The notes under the pieces were generated by a model. It was not told the DNA's origin, did not search any database, and worked only from the letters and a program-made list of their open reading frames with translations. Both the position numbers and the translations under genes were made by a program. 64,000 nt of DNA from Kluyvera sp046569695 (lineage in GTDB: Bacteria > Pseudomonadota > Gammaproteobacteria > Enterobacterales > Enterobacteriaceae): positions 11,191 to 75,190 of the forward strand of contig NZ_JBKHUI010000023.1 in NCBI RefSeq assembly GCF_046569695.1, given 5' to 3'. Positions 40,871 to 49,996 of the stretch are shown in pieces. Each line of letters starts with the position of its first letter. Position 1 is the stretch's first letter.

Positions 40871-41607
40871 CGTGCAGCCCCCTGGGTGCGATTTTCAAAC
40901 AGCGTGGCGCGTTGACCCCGCAGCACCAGATCAAAACGATAGGCCAGACAGTCGAGCGGCACGGCGGCGTGGGTATCCAGCTCCGCGATCAGCGTGCGAA
41001 CGGCATCATCGTTATTGATGGTTTTGACGATAGGGCACTGCTTGATTAGCGGGTCACCCTCAAAGTACATCTGGGTAATCAGGCGCTGGGCAAAGGCTTC
41101 ACCAAAAATGGAGAAGTGAATATGTGAAGGACGCCAGTCGCTCGCCTGGTTGCGCCACGGGTACGGGCCGGGCTTGATGGTGCGGAAGAAGTAGTAGCCG
41201 TTTTCGTCGGTCAGCACGCGTCCACAGCCGCCAAAGTTAGGGTCAATCGGCGCCAGATACTGGTCTTTCTTATGACGGTAACGCCCGCCTGCGTTGGCTT
41301 GCCACACTTCGACCAGCGTGTTTTTCAGCGGTCGGCCGAAGCCGTCACGCACGTAGCCATGAACGATAATCCGCTCGCCAATGGGCAGGCCATCTTTGGC
41401 GTAGTTGAGGATCAGGTCGTTATCCAGCGGGCCGAGATCCTGCTGCGAAAAGACCGGGCCGGTAATTTCAGATAATGAGTTTTGCAGTGAAATCAGGGCA
41501 TTACGTGGTGAACGCAGCACGCTGGTTTTATAGCCAGGGGCGTAGGCCGGGGGATGATTGTTGTAATCCCGATGAATCACTTCTTGCGGTGACCATTTAG
41601 TGCTCAT
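40867..41607 (-). CDS. pcaH: Protocatechuate 3,4-dioxygenase beta subunit (iron-binding)
   Basis: The 246-residue subunit contains all four Fe(III) ligands of the family: Tyr in A-G-G-R-Y, Tyr in G-P-Y-P-W, and two His in P-S-H-I-H-F-S. It is first in the pcaHG pair and divergent from hglS. The 225-bp divergent gap includes ATAAC and GTTAT arms near 41698-41712, a weaker LysR-like dyad. Downstream genes pcaB, pcaC and pcaD are not in the window. Confidence 0.94.
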   Translation of the reverse strand: MSTKWSPQEVIHRDYNNHPPAYAPGYKTSVLRSPRNALISLQNSLSEITGPVFSQQDLGPLDNDLILNYAKDGLPIGERIIVHGYVRDGFGRPLKNTLVEVWQANAGGRYRHKKDQYLAPIDPNFGGCGRVLTDENGYYFFRTIKPGPYPWRNQASDWRPSHIHFSIFGEAFAQRLITQMYFEGDPLIKQCPIVKTINNDDAVRTLIAELDTHAAVPLDCLAYRFDLVLRGQRATLFENRTQGAAR

Positions 41608-41832
41608 AGGTGGCTCCGTGTAGGGTATTTTATTATTGCCGTAAACAGTGTGTGTAAATATATTGTTAATTTAAAGTGAATTTAAGGTGCTTTTTAGATA
41701 ACTTATGGTTATGTAATTCGCCATTCACTCAATAAGTTCAGGCAGTTGCCGCGATCACAGTTTGTAAATTCTTACCGCATAGCGCCATGGCCTTTTCTAC
41801 ACTGCAACTATATCCACAGGAGACATGGCATC

Positions 41833-43176
41833 ATGGCGCACACCCTTTCGGCAGATGATATTCGGGAAGAGTTTTCACAAGCGATGTCGGCGATGTATCA
41901 GCAAGAAGTTCCGCAATATGGGACGTTGCTGGCATTAGTGGCTGACGTCAATCTGGCGGTGCTGGAAAATAACACGCGTCTGTATGAACAACTGGCTAAC
42001 GCGGACGAACTGGCGCGCCTCAACGTTGAACGGCACGGCGCGATTCGTGTTGGCACGGCGCAGGAGCTCTCTACGCTGTGCCGGATGTTTGCCATTATGG
42101 GAATGTCGCCGGTGGGCTATTACGATCTGTCGGTGGCTGGCGTGCCGGTACATTCGACGGCGTTTCGCCCGGTAGAGGATGCGGCGCTGCAGCGCAACCC
42201 GTTCCGTATCTTCACTTCTTTATTACGCCTTGAGCTGATTGACGACCCGGCACTGCGCCAGAAAGCCGCGCAAATCCTCACCCAGCGCGATATCTTTACC
42301 CCGCGCTGCCGGGCGCTGATGGATCTCCATGACGATCAGGGCGGATTGACCACACCGCAGGCGCAGGAGTTTGTGCGTGAAGCGCTGGAGACATTCCGCT
42401 GGCATCGACATACCACCGTAGATAAAGAAACCTACCAGGCGCTGCACCAGCAGCACCGGTTGATTGCCGACGTGGTTTGCTTCCCCGGTTGCCACATTAA
42501 CCACCTCACGCCGCGCACGCTGGATATTGACCGCGCTCAGGAACTGATGTCCGACTACGGTATTGAACCGAAGGCGGTGATTGAAGGCCCGCCGCGCCGC
42601 TCGGTACCGCTGCTGCTACGGCAGACCAGCTTTAAAGCGCTGGAGGAACCGGTGCAGTTTGCTGGTGAGTCGAGCGGCACGCACACCGCACGTTTCGGTG
42701 AAATTGAGCAGCGTGGAATTGCGCTTACCCCCAAGGGCCGGGCTTTGTACGACAAGTTGCTGAGCGAAGCGGGCGTGGGCAAAGATAACCTGAGTCACCA
42801 GCAGCATCTGCAAGAGGTGTTCAAAGCCTTCCCGGATAGCGAATTCTTACTGCGCCAGCAGGGGCTAGCTTGGTTCCGCTATCGCTTAACGCCGACCGGC
42901 GATGCCCATCGACAGGCGATTCATCCGGGTGATGATCCCCAGCCCTTTATCGAACGCGGCTGGATTATCGCCCAGCCGATCACCTATGAAGATTTTCTGC
43001 CGGTCAGCGCAGCGGGGATTTTCCAGTCGAATCTGGGCGGCGATGGGCAGACGCGTACGCACGGCAACGCCAGCCGAGACGCATTTGAATCGGCGCTGGG
43101 TCGCCAGGTACTGGACGAATTCAGTCTGTATGAGGAGGCGTCGCTGCGTAGCAAACGTCGTTGCGGTCTGCTCTGA
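41833..43176 (+). CDS. hglS: 2-Oxoadipate dioxygenase/decarboxylase (D-2-hydroxyglutarate synthase) HglS/YdcJ
   Basis: Started at MAHTLSADDI it has 447 residues, identical in length to E. coli YdcJ. The DUF1338 fold has the metal histidine and substrate arginine in R-H-G-A-I-R (residues ~68 and 72) and a second histidine in C-H-I-N-H-L-T-P-R. The known Pseudomonas HglS turns 2-oxoadipate into D-2-hydroxyglutarate with Fe(II) and O2 in lysine catabolism. It keeps its E. coli position next to ydcI, although pcaHG now separates them. Confidence 0.93.
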   Translation: MAHTLSADDIREEFSQAMSAMYQQEVPQYGTLLALVADVNLAVLENNTRLYEQLANADELARLNVERHGAIRVGTAQELSTLCRMFAIMGMSPVGYYDLSVAGVPVHSTAFRPVEDAALQRNPFRIFTSLLRLELIDDPALRQKAAQILTQRDIFTPRCRALMDLHDDQGGLTTPQAQEFVREALETFRWHRHTTVDKETYQALHQQHRLIADVVCFPGCHINHLTPRTLDIDRAQELMSDYGIEPKAVIEGPPRRSVPLLLRQTSFKALEEPVQFAGESSGTHTARFGEIEQRGIALTPKGRALYDKLLSEAGVGKDNLSHQQHLQEVFKAFPDSEFLLRQQGLAWFRYRLTPTGDAHRQAIHPGDDPQPFIERGWIIAQPITYEDFLPVSAAGIFQSNLGGDGQTRTHGNASRDAFESALGRQVLDEFSLYEEASLRSKRRCGLL

Positions 43177-43222
43177 AACAGGTACTCTGCATAGCAGTGT
43201 AGAAAACCGAGATGAAGAGTGA

Positions 43223-44728
43223 ATGCAGAATAGCGCAACGCGGGTGGAGACCCGGCAAGGGACGTTAACGGGCGTCGTGGACGAAGATGTGTACCGCTGG
43301 AGCGGCATTCCTTACGCCGCGCCGCCGGTGGGCCCGCTGCGCTGGCGCGCGCCACAGCCGCTTTCGCCGTGGCAGGGCGTGTTTCAGGCGGATACGTTTT
43401 CCGCCGCCTGCTGGCAGAGCGCGGAGTACTGTCAGGAGTTGGGAGGCGGCGATCCCGGTCGTTTTTCTGAAGACTGCCTCTATCTGAACGTTTGGGCACC
43501 GGTTGAACGCCAGGGGCCGCTGCCGGTCATGGTCTGGCTGCACGGTGGCGGTTTTACCATTGGTTCAGGCGGTCTGCCGCCTTATGATGGCAAGGCGCTG
43601 GCGCAACGCGACGTGATTGTGGTCACGCTCAACTACCGACTCGGCCACCTGGGCTTCTTTGCCCATCCTGCATTGGAGGGCGAAGACGGCGAACGGCTGT
43701 ACAATTTTGGCCTGATGGATCAAATCGCCGCGCTGCGCTGGGTTCAGGAGAATATCGAATCCTTCGGTGGAAATCGTGACAACGTCACGTTATTTGGCGA
43801 ATCCGCCGGGGCGCGTAGCGTCTTGTCGCTAATGACCTCACCGAAAGCTAACGGTCTGTTCCACAAAGCCATCATTCAAAGCGGCTATACCTTGCCTGAC
43901 CTACCGCGCGACGACGCGCTGGCTCGCGGCGAGCGGCTGGCCGAACACTTCAATTTGCCGAACGCCACGGCGCACTCTCTGCGAGAGATTCCCGCCGAGG
44001 CATTCTGGCCGCTCACTGCACCCCATAATATTGGCCCATCCCCGATTGTTGGTGATGCGGTGCTGCCGCAGCCAATGCTCGACGTTTTCTTTGCCGGAAA
44101 GCAGCACGCCATGCCGGTACTTGTCGGCTCCAACAGCGATGAAGCCAGCGTGATGGCGGTATTTGGTGTGGATTTAGCCGGGCAAATTCAGAAATTGCGC
44201 CGCGAGCGCCGATTGGGCCTGGGGCTGATTAAGCTGCTCTATCCAGGCGTGAAGGGAGATGAAGAGCTAGGACGTCAGGTTTGCCGGGATATGGCGTTTA
44301 CTACCCTGGGCTACGTGGTGATGCAGGCGCAGCAGCGGGTGAATCAGCCCTGCTGGCGTTACTGGTTTGATTATGTTGCCGAGGCCGAGCACGACACCTA
44401 TCGTCACGGCGCGTGGCATGGCAATGAGGTGCCCTATGTCTTTGATACATTGGGGCAGATAACGCCCTCCTGCGACTACGTCACGCCAGGCGATCTTCAG
44501 ATGGCGGCTCAGGTCGCTGACTACTGGGTCAGCTTCGCCCGTGACGCCAGTGCGAGCCATACCGTATTGGCGGGGCCGGTGCGCTGGCCCGCCTGCGTGC
44601 GCGGTCGCGACCGGCTTTTGCGCATCGGTTTACGCAAGCACGGCGGGTTCCATGTGGAAAATCGCTTTATGCGCGCGCGTCTGGCGCTGTTCAAACGCGT
44701 AATGAAGCATCATGTGAGTCTGGATTGA
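43223..44728 (+). CDS. Type-B carboxylesterase
   Basis: The 501-residue protein has the family signatures E-D-C-L-Y-L-N-V-W, the oxyanion H-G-G-G-F, and the serine elbow G-E-S-A-G-A. A Glu/Asp in S-N-S-D-E and His in Y-R-H-G-A-W-H-G-N-E-V-P-Y follow. It resembles p-nitrobenzyl-esterase-like enzymes and has no signal peptide. It starts 46 bp after hglS on the same strand. Substrate unknown; aromatic or plant esters would fit the neighbourhood. Confidence 0.85.
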   Translation: MQNSATRVETRQGTLTGVVDEDVYRWSGIPYAAPPVGPLRWRAPQPLSPWQGVFQADTFSAACWQSAEYCQELGGGDPGRFSEDCLYLNVWAPVERQGPLPVMVWLHGGGFTIGSGGLPPYDGKALAQRDVIVVTLNYRLGHLGFFAHPALEGEDGERLYNFGLMDQIAALRWVQENIESFGGNRDNVTLFGESAGARSVLSLMTSPKANGLFHKAIIQSGYTLPDLPRDDALARGERLAEHFNLPNATAHSLREIPAEAFWPLTAPHNIGPSPIVGDAVLPQPMLDVFFAGKQHAMPVLVGSNSDEASVMAVFGVDLAGQIQKLRRERRLGLGLIKLLYPGVKGDEELGRQVCRDMAFTTLGYVVMQAQQRVNQPCWRYWFDYVAEAEHDTYRHGAWHGNEVPYVFDTLGQITPSCDYVTPGDLQMAAQVADYWVSFARDASASHTVLAGPVRWPACVRGRDRLLRIGLRKHGGFHVENRFMRARLALFKRVMKHHVSLD

Positions 44729-44841
44729 CAGATTTTGTTGCGCTAGCAATTGGATTATCAATCAATTTTGTCTAGAGTGGGCGGCAATAACGCCGTTTTC
44801 ATTTTGCAGCATTCCGACTTTAAAAGGACGCTTTGCCAGGC

Positions 44842-46497
44842 ATGAATCGCAGACACTTTCTTAAATCTTCAATGGCTGTTGCCGCCGTGTGCGGGACTTC
44901 CGGTTTCGCATCGCTCTTCTCCCAGGCCGCGATGGCAGAGGACTCCGGCATTGCCGACGGCCAGACGCGTCGCTTTGATTTCGGCGTACTGCAATCCATG
45001 GCGCACGATCTCTCGCGTCAGCCGTGGAGCGGCGCACCGCGCCCATTGCCGGATACCCTGGCTAACCTGACGCCGCAGGCCTATAACAGCATCCAGTACG
45101 ACGCTGAACATTCGCTGTGGAATAACGTCAAAGAGCGCCAGCTGGACGTGCAGTTCTTCCACGTGGGGATGGGTTTCCGCCGCCGCGTACGGATGTTCTC
45201 GCTCGATCCCGCCAGCCATCAGGCGCGTGAAATTCACTTCCGCCCGGAGCTGTTCCAGTACAACGACGCCGGTGTTGACACTAAACAGCTGGAAGGGCAA
45301 ACCGATCTCGGTTTCGCCGGTTTCCGCGTTTTTAAAGCGCCAGAGCTGGCGCGTCGCGATATCGTTGCTTTCCTCGGCGCGAGCTATTTCCGCGCAGTAG
45401 ACAGCACCTATCAGTACGGCCTGTCTGCGCGTGGACTGGCGATTGATACCTATACCGATTCGCTGGAGGAGTTCCCGGACTTCACCTCTTTCTGGTTCGA
45501 AACCGCGAAGCCGGGCGACACCTCCTTTACCGTCTACGCGCTGCTGGATAGCGCCAGCGTCACCGGGGCCTACAAGTTCGTGGTGCACTGCGAAAAAGCG
45601 CAGGTGATCATGGATGTGGAAAACCATATCTATGCGCGCAAAGACATTAAGCAGCTCGGCATTGCGCCGATGACCAGCATGTTCAGCTGCGGCAATAACG
45701 AGCGCCGCGTCTGCGACACTATCCACCCGCAAATTCACGATTCCGACCGCCTGGCGATGTGGCTTGGCAACGGCGAGTGGGTCTGCCGTCCGCTGAATAA
45801 CCCGCAGAAGCTGCAGTTCAATGCCTATCAGGATAAAAACCCGAAGGGCTTTGGTCTGCTGCAGCTCGACCGCGATTTTACCCACTATCAGGACGTGATG
45901 GGCTGGTACAACAAACGCCCAAGCCTGTGGGTTGAGCCGCGCAATCAGTGGGGCAAAGGGGCGGTCAGCCTGATGGAGATCCCAACCACTGGCGAAACGC
46001 TCGATAACATCGTCTGCTTCTGGCAGCCGGAAAAACCGATGAAGGCGGGCGATACGCTGAACTTTAGCTACCGCTTGTACTGGAGCGCGATGCCGCCGGT
46101 ACGTTCTCCGCTGGCGCGCGTACTGGCGACCCGCACCGGCATGGGCAGCTTCCCTGAAGGTTGGGCACCGGGCGAGCATTACCCGGAAAAATGGTCCCGT
46201 CGTTTCGCTATCGATTTTGTTGGCGGCGACCTGAAAGCGGCCGCACCGAAGGGGATTGAGCCGGTGATTACGCTCTCCAGCGGGGAAGCGAAGCAGGTTG
46301 AGATCCTCTACGTTGAACCGTTTGACGGCTATCGCATTCTGTTTGACTGGTACCCAACGTCCGATTCGACCGACCCGGTGGATATGCGCCTGTTCCTGCG
46401 CTGCCGCGGCGACGCCATCAGCGAAACCTGGCTGTATCAGTACTTCCCGCCAGCGCCGGATAAACGTCAGTACGTTGACGACCGCGTAATGAAATAA
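44842..46497 (+). CDS. opgD: Osmoregulated periplasmic glucan biosynthesis protein OpgD (MdoD)
   Basis: From MNRRHFLKSSMA the protein has 551 residues, the E. coli OpgD length. The leader is a twin-arginine signal (N-R-R-H-F-L-K) with cleavage near S-Q-A-A-M-A. The rest is nearly collinear with OpgD, including the F-F-H-V-G-M-G-F-R-R-R-V-R-M-F block and the C-terminal Y-V-D-D-R-V-M-K. OpgD shapes glucan backbone length in the periplasm. E. coli ydcH, expected next, is missing; a REP pair follows instead. Confidence 0.96.
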   Translation: MNRRHFLKSSMAVAAVCGTSGFASLFSQAAMAEDSGIADGQTRRFDFGVLQSMAHDLSRQPWSGAPRPLPDTLANLTPQAYNSIQYDAEHSLWNNVKERQLDVQFFHVGMGFRRRVRMFSLDPASHQAREIHFRPELFQYNDAGVDTKQLEGQTDLGFAGFRVFKAPELARRDIVAFLGASYFRAVDSTYQYGLSARGLAIDTYTDSLEEFPDFTSFWFETAKPGDTSFTVYALLDSASVTGAYKFVVHCEKAQVIMDVENHIYARKDIKQLGIAPMTSMFSCGNNERRVCDTIHPQIHDSDRLAMWLGNGEWVCRPLNNPQKLQFNAYQDKNPKGFGLLQLDRDFTHYQDVMGWYNKRPSLWVEPRNQWGKGAVSLMEIPTTGETLDNIVCFWQPEKPMKAGDTLNFSYRLYWSAMPPVRSPLARVLATRTGMGSFPEGWAPGEHYPEKWSRRFAIDFVGGDLKAAAPKGIEPVITLSSGEAKQVEILYVEPFDGYRILFDWYPTSDSTDPVDMRLFLRCRGDAISETWLYQYFPPAPDKRQYVDDRVMK

Positions 46498-46511
46498 CCT
46501 CGCTGTCGTCA

Positions 46512-46592
46512 TGTAGGCCGGATAAGGCATCGCCGCCATCCGGCACTCTGCGCCGTTATGCCTGATGGCGCTGCGCTTATCAGGCCTACGAT
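46512..46592. repeat. REP pair between opgD and rimL
   Basis: GTAGGCCGGATAAGGC with CATCCGGCAC and CCTGATGGCGCTGCG with TTATCAGGCCTACG form a standard two-unit BIME. Confidence 0.88.
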
Positions 46593-46611
46593 CACTTGCT
46601 GAGAATTGAGA

Positions 46612-47163
46612 ATGACCGCCACCGAAACCATCACCGTCAATGACACCGTCACCCTCCAGGCCGTTAATGAAAGCCACGTTTCGGGGCTGTACCAACTGGT
46701 GCAGCGCAACAAAGTGTGGCTCCAGCAGACGCTGAACTGGCCGCAGTACGTCAACAGCGAACAGGATTCCCGTCAGAACGTGCAGGGCAATATGATGCTG
46801 CATCAGCGCGGCATCGCCAAAATGTTCCTGATTTTTGTCGATAACCAGATGGCAGGCGTGCTGTCGTTCAACCAGATCGAACCCTCGAATAAGACGGGCT
46901 ATATCGGCTACTGGCTGGATGAGGATGCGCAGGGGAAAGGGACGCTGTCGGCGGCGCTACAGGCGTTTATTCGCTACTACGCCGAGCGGGGAGAAATTCG
47001 CCGCTTTGTGATCAAGTGCCGGGTAGATAACCTGCGCAGCAACCAGGTGGCGCTGCGCAACGGTTTTCAACTCGAAGGGTGCTTACGCCAGGCAGAGTTC
47101 CTCAACGGCGTTTATCACGACCAGAATATCTATGCGCGGATTGTCGACGCCACCACGCTATAA
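46612..47163 (+). CDS. rimL: Ribosomal-protein L7/L12 serine N-acetyltransferase RimL
   Basis: The 183-residue GNAT protein aligns with E. coli RimL (179), including W-L-Q-Q-T-L-N-W-P-Q-Y, the acetyl-CoA loop Y-W-L-D-E-D-A-Q-G-K-G, and N-Q-V-A-L-R-N-G-F-Q-L-E-G-C-L. RimL acetylates the N-terminal Ser of L12. Its 3' end overlaps the convergent ydcK stop by six bases. Confidence 0.93.
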   Translation: MTATETITVNDTVTLQAVNESHVSGLYQLVQRNKVWLQQTLNWPQYVNSEQDSRQNVQGNMMLHQRGIAKMFLIFVDNQMAGVLSFNQIEPSNKTGYIGYWLDEDAQGKGTLSAALQAFIRYYAERGEIRRFVIKCRVDNLRSNQVALRNGFQLEGCLRQAEFLNGVYHDQNIYARIVDATTL

Positions 47164-48138
47164 CGCACCGAATAGCGGGGTGCGGGTAATTCGCTGCGCC
47201 CCGGTTATCGCTTTACGCCCGCGAAGATGAATCGCCTCTCCCGGCAGCGCCTCCACCACCACGCTATCGGTGATATCAATGTGATACTCGATCAGCACAT
47301 CGCCAATGACCCGCGCATCGCCCTGAATAAGCACATGATCGTCGAGCAAAATTGGCCCGCCCTGTAAGTGCGCGTTGCCGCCGACCAGCACGTGGTGCTT
47401 CAACACGCAGTTGCCTTCAACCACCGCGTTTTCCGCCACCTGCGAGCTGTAGCGCAAGGTGGGGATCTCATCCTCGCCGCGCCCGGCGATAATACGCGCG
47501 TGGCCGTAGACTTTGGCGCAGTCGCACACCCAGATATTGTTCTCTTCGTTGCCGTCTAACCGGGCGTTGTCGAAGACTTCAGCCCGATGCTCAACAAAGG
47601 CATGAACCAGCAAGGCTTTGCCGTATATTTGCGCCTGATGTACAACCCGACAGTGTCGCAACTGGGCGGCATCGTAGATTTGCAGCACCTGTTCGCTGTC
47701 GGCGGTTAAGCCTCGGGCGCCGACGACCTGCGACTGCTCGGCAATATGGGCGTAGCCAAACAGGTGGCAGTAGCCGTGAACCTGTGAATCGTGCACGGTG
47801 GCATCGCCGCTGACTCGCGCATGGTGGCTAATTCGGCTGGCCTGCACCCACGCGTTGCCGCCAATTTCGGCCTGATGGCTGATTTCACACGGCTCGGTAA
47901 TTCTCGCGTTTTCGGTGATTCTGGCCCCGGCATAGACCAGGCTATTTTCATCATAAATCCAGCATTCGCCATCGTGGCTCAGCGCCAGTTCGTTCTCCAC
48001 CCAGCCGCCGGGTGTGCCGACGGTGACATCAGCAAAATCCTGCAGCGCAATAATCTGGCGCACCACCACGCTCTCTCTGGCGCCGGGTTCGCCAATTTGC
48101 ACGCTGCGCGTTTTATCGCTGAGACGATATTTTTTCAT
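47158..48138 (-). CDS. ydcK: YdcK, left-handed beta-helix (hexapeptide-repeat) protein
   Basis: Started at MKKYRLSDKT the product has 326 residues, equal to E. coli YdcK. A longer reading exists upstream but lacks homology and crosses the divergent ammonia-lyase gene. The chain is a series of hexapeptide-like repeats (N-A-R-I-T-E, G-N-A-W-V-Q, G-D-A-T-V-H, G-N-A-H-L-Q) building a parallel beta-helix as in LbetaH acyltransferases. No reaction is established. The sequence G-E-D-E-I-P-T-L-R-Y-S-S-Q-V is the most conserved part. Confidence 0.92.
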   Translation of the reverse strand: MKKYRLSDKTRSVQIGEPGARESVVVRQIIALQDFADVTVGTPGGWVENELALSHDGECWIYDENSLVYAGARITENARITEPCEISHQAEIGGNAWVQASRISHHARVSGDATVHDSQVHGYCHLFGYAHIAEQSQVVGARGLTADSEQVLQIYDAAQLRHCRVVHQAQIYGKALLVHAFVEHRAEVFDNARLDGNEENNIWVCDCAKVYGHARIIAGRGEDEIPTLRYSSQVAENAVVEGNCVLKHHVLVGGNAHLQGGPILLDDHVLIQGDARVIGDVLIEYHIDITDSVVVEALPGEAIHLRGRKAITGAQRITRTPLFGAL

Positions 48139-48249
48139 CCTGGCCTCGCTGGCTAAGCAGATAAAGTAAATGTAGCAAATCATCGCGAGAGTGGAGTGAA
48201 CCAGTGGTGGTGAAAGCTGAAGAGGTGTATAACCCATCATTAAACAAAA

Positions 48250-48265
48250 TGTATTAATTGATACA
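48250..48265. promoter_or_regulatory. Dyad TGTAT-N6-ATACA upstream of the PLP ammonia-lyase operon
   Basis: The perfect five-base arms lie 20 bp before the lyase ATG, with a further TGTAT at 48269-48273. It could be the operator for the DauR-like regulator encoded second in the operon; this is inference. Confidence 0.35.
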
Positions 48266-48285
48266 AAGTGTATTGAGGTAATGAG

Positions 48286-49254
48286 ATGAGTGAACAAAAG
48301 CTTCCTGACTATGGCGATGTGGTGGCAGCGGCGGAACGTATTGCGGGTTATGCCAACCGGACGCCGGTAATGACATCGCGGACGGTGAACGACGAGTTTG
48401 GTGCAGAAGTGTTCTTCAAATGCGAAAACTATCAGCGCATGGGCGCCTTCAAATTTCGCGGTGCAATGAATGCGCTTCAGCAGTTTACCCCTGAGCAGCG
48501 CGCCGCGGGCGTAGTCGCTTTTTCTTCCGGCAACCACGCCCAGGCCATTGCGCTGTCGGCAAAGCTGCTGGGTATTCCGGCGACCATTGTCATGCCGCTG
48601 GACGCGCCGGCGGTCAAAGTGACGGCGACGAAGGGCTACGGTGCGAAAGTTGTCACTTATGACCGCTATACCGAAGACCGCGAGCAAATAGGCCGCGATC
48701 TGGCAAAACAACATGGGCTCACGCTGATCCCGCCGTATGACCACCCACACGTGATTGCCGGGCAGGGTACGACGGCGAAAGAGTTGATTGAAGAGGTCGG
48801 CCCGCTGGATGCGCTGTTTGTCTGCCTCGGCGGCGGAGGCTTACTCTCGGGGTCGGCGCTGGCCGCGCGCCATCTGTCGCCGGAGTGCCTGATCTACGGC
48901 GTCGAGCCAGAGGCGGGCAACGACGGGCAGCAATCTTTCCGCAGCGGCAGCATCGTGCATATCGATACGCCTCAAACCATCGCTGATGGCGCGCAAACAC
49001 AGCATCTCGGGGCGCTCACCTTCCCGTTAATTCAGCAAAACGTCGATGACATTCTGACCGCCCGCGACGACGAACTGATTTCCGCGATGGCCTTCTTCGC
49101 TGAGCGTATGAAAATGGTGGTAGAGCCAACCGGTTGTCTCGGCTTCGCTGCCGCACGAGCGCGTAAAGCAGCGCTGCGCGGGAAAAAAGTGGGGATTATC
49201 GTCAGCGGCGGCAACGTGGATATCAGCCGCTATGCGGCCTTGCTGGCTGGTTAA
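48286..49254 (+). CDS. PLP-dependent ammonia-lyase (threonine dehydratase/threo-3-hydroxyaspartate dehydratase/serine racemase type)
   Basis: The 322-residue fold-type II enzyme has the PLP lysine in G-A-F-K-F-R-G-A, S-S-G-N-H-A-Q for the ring, the phosphate loop G-G-G-G-L and a C-terminal S-G-G-N-V-D. It has no ACT domain, so it is not the feedback-controlled IlvA. The length and K-F-R-G-A pattern fit threo-3-hydroxyaspartate dehydratase or serine racemase, and it probably deaminates a hydroxy-amino acid. GAGGTAATGAG precedes the ATG. A PAS/HTH regulator and a LysE-type exporter follow closely. Confidence 0.82.
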   Translation: MSEQKLPDYGDVVAAAERIAGYANRTPVMTSRTVNDEFGAEVFFKCENYQRMGAFKFRGAMNALQQFTPEQRAAGVVAFSSGNHAQAIALSAKLLGIPATIVMPLDAPAVKVTATKGYGAKVVTYDRYTEDREQIGRDLAKQHGLTLIPPYDHPHVIAGQGTTAKELIEEVGPLDALFVCLGGGGLLSGSALAARHLSPECLIYGVEPEAGNDGQQSFRSGSIVHIDTPQTIADGAQTQHLGALTFPLIQQNVDDILTARDDELISAMAFFAERMKMVVEPTGCLGFAAARARKAALRGKKVGIIVSGGNVDISRYAALLAG

Positions 49255-49291
49255 TACTCCGTCGCCTGTGCTGGCAGGCGGCGTTCATCTT

Positions 49292-49948
49292 ATGGAAGAC
49301 AAGGCAAAACAGATGGCAAATGATGAAGACCACTCCCTGCTGAACCAGATTGAGACCATTGCCAAAGGGCTCAGCGACACCTTTTCGCCGTTCTGCGAAG
49401 TGGTGGTGCATGACCTGACACACCCGGAACACTCGATACTGGCGATCCACAATAATTTGTCCGGCCGCGAGGTGGGAGAACCCACGACGGAAATGGGACT
49501 GGCGCGCATCGCCTCAGCGGATTTTCCGTCGGTGGTGGCCAACTACGCCAACCAGTTTGCCGACGGTCGCCCGGTGAAAAGCACGTCAATCGGCATTAAA
49601 GATACCTCGGGGCAGTACGTTGCCGCGCTATGCCTGAACGTCGACATGACGCTGTTTCGTGGGATGCAAAGCGCGCTGACGCAGTTTACCGCAGTGGACA
49701 GCGCGCCGGTTGAGGAACATCTGGAACCGTCGGGGCTGGAGATGATTCGCCAGCGCATTGACCGCTTCGCCGCCCAGCGAGCCACTACCGCGCGTTCGCT
49801 GAGCCCTGATGATCGAAAAGCGGTGATTCAGGCGCTGCGAACGGAAGGTTTGCTCGCGCTACGTAAATCGATGGATACCGTGGCGCAGCATCTGGGAATA
49901 TCACGGGCGACGGCCTATCTTTATGCGCGGCAGAAAAATGAAGTATAA
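49292..49948 (+). CDS. YheO-like PAS/helix-turn-helix transcriptional regulator (DauR type)
   Basis: The 218-residue protein from ATG 49292 (or 211 from ATG 49313; neither ribosome site is strong) has an N-terminal YheO-like PAS domain (F-C-E-V-V-V-H-D, K-S-T-S-I-G-I-K-D). A C-terminal HTH_22 segment (G-L-L-A-L-R-K-S-M-D-T-V-A-Q-H-L-G-I-S-R-A-T-A-Y) follows. Relatives such as DauR control D-amino-acid catabolism. It sits between an ammonia-lyase and an exporter, so an amino-acid ligand is likely. Confidence 0.82.
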   Translation: MEDKAKQMANDEDHSLLNQIETIAKGLSDTFSPFCEVVVHDLTHPEHSILAIHNNLSGREVGEPTTEMGLARIASADFPSVVANYANQFADGRPVKSTSIGIKDTSGQYVAALCLNVDMTLFRGMQSALTQFTAVDSAPVEEHLEPSGLEMIRQRIDRFAAQRATTARSLSPDDRKAVIQALRTEGLLALRKSMDTVAQHLGISRATAYLYARQKNEV

Positions 49949-49996
49949 CGGGGTATCCATTTTGACCTTCAATACCAGGAGCCTCCAGGGGGAGCG

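Noticed and set aside
41696..41713. ATAAC/GTTAT dyad upstream of pcaH as a PcaQ box
   Set aside because: The centre spacing is one base short of the AACC-N4-GGTT form; kept only as a remark.
44869..46803. 644-codon open frame opposite opgD and rimL
   Set aside because: It is rich in His/Arg/Val with no domain pattern, as expected for a high-GC shadow of opgD.
48139..48750. Extension of ydcK by ~200 residues upstream
   Set aside because: It runs antisense through the ammonia-lyase gene and its promoter and lacks the hexapeptide pattern; the inner ATG gives the E. coli length.
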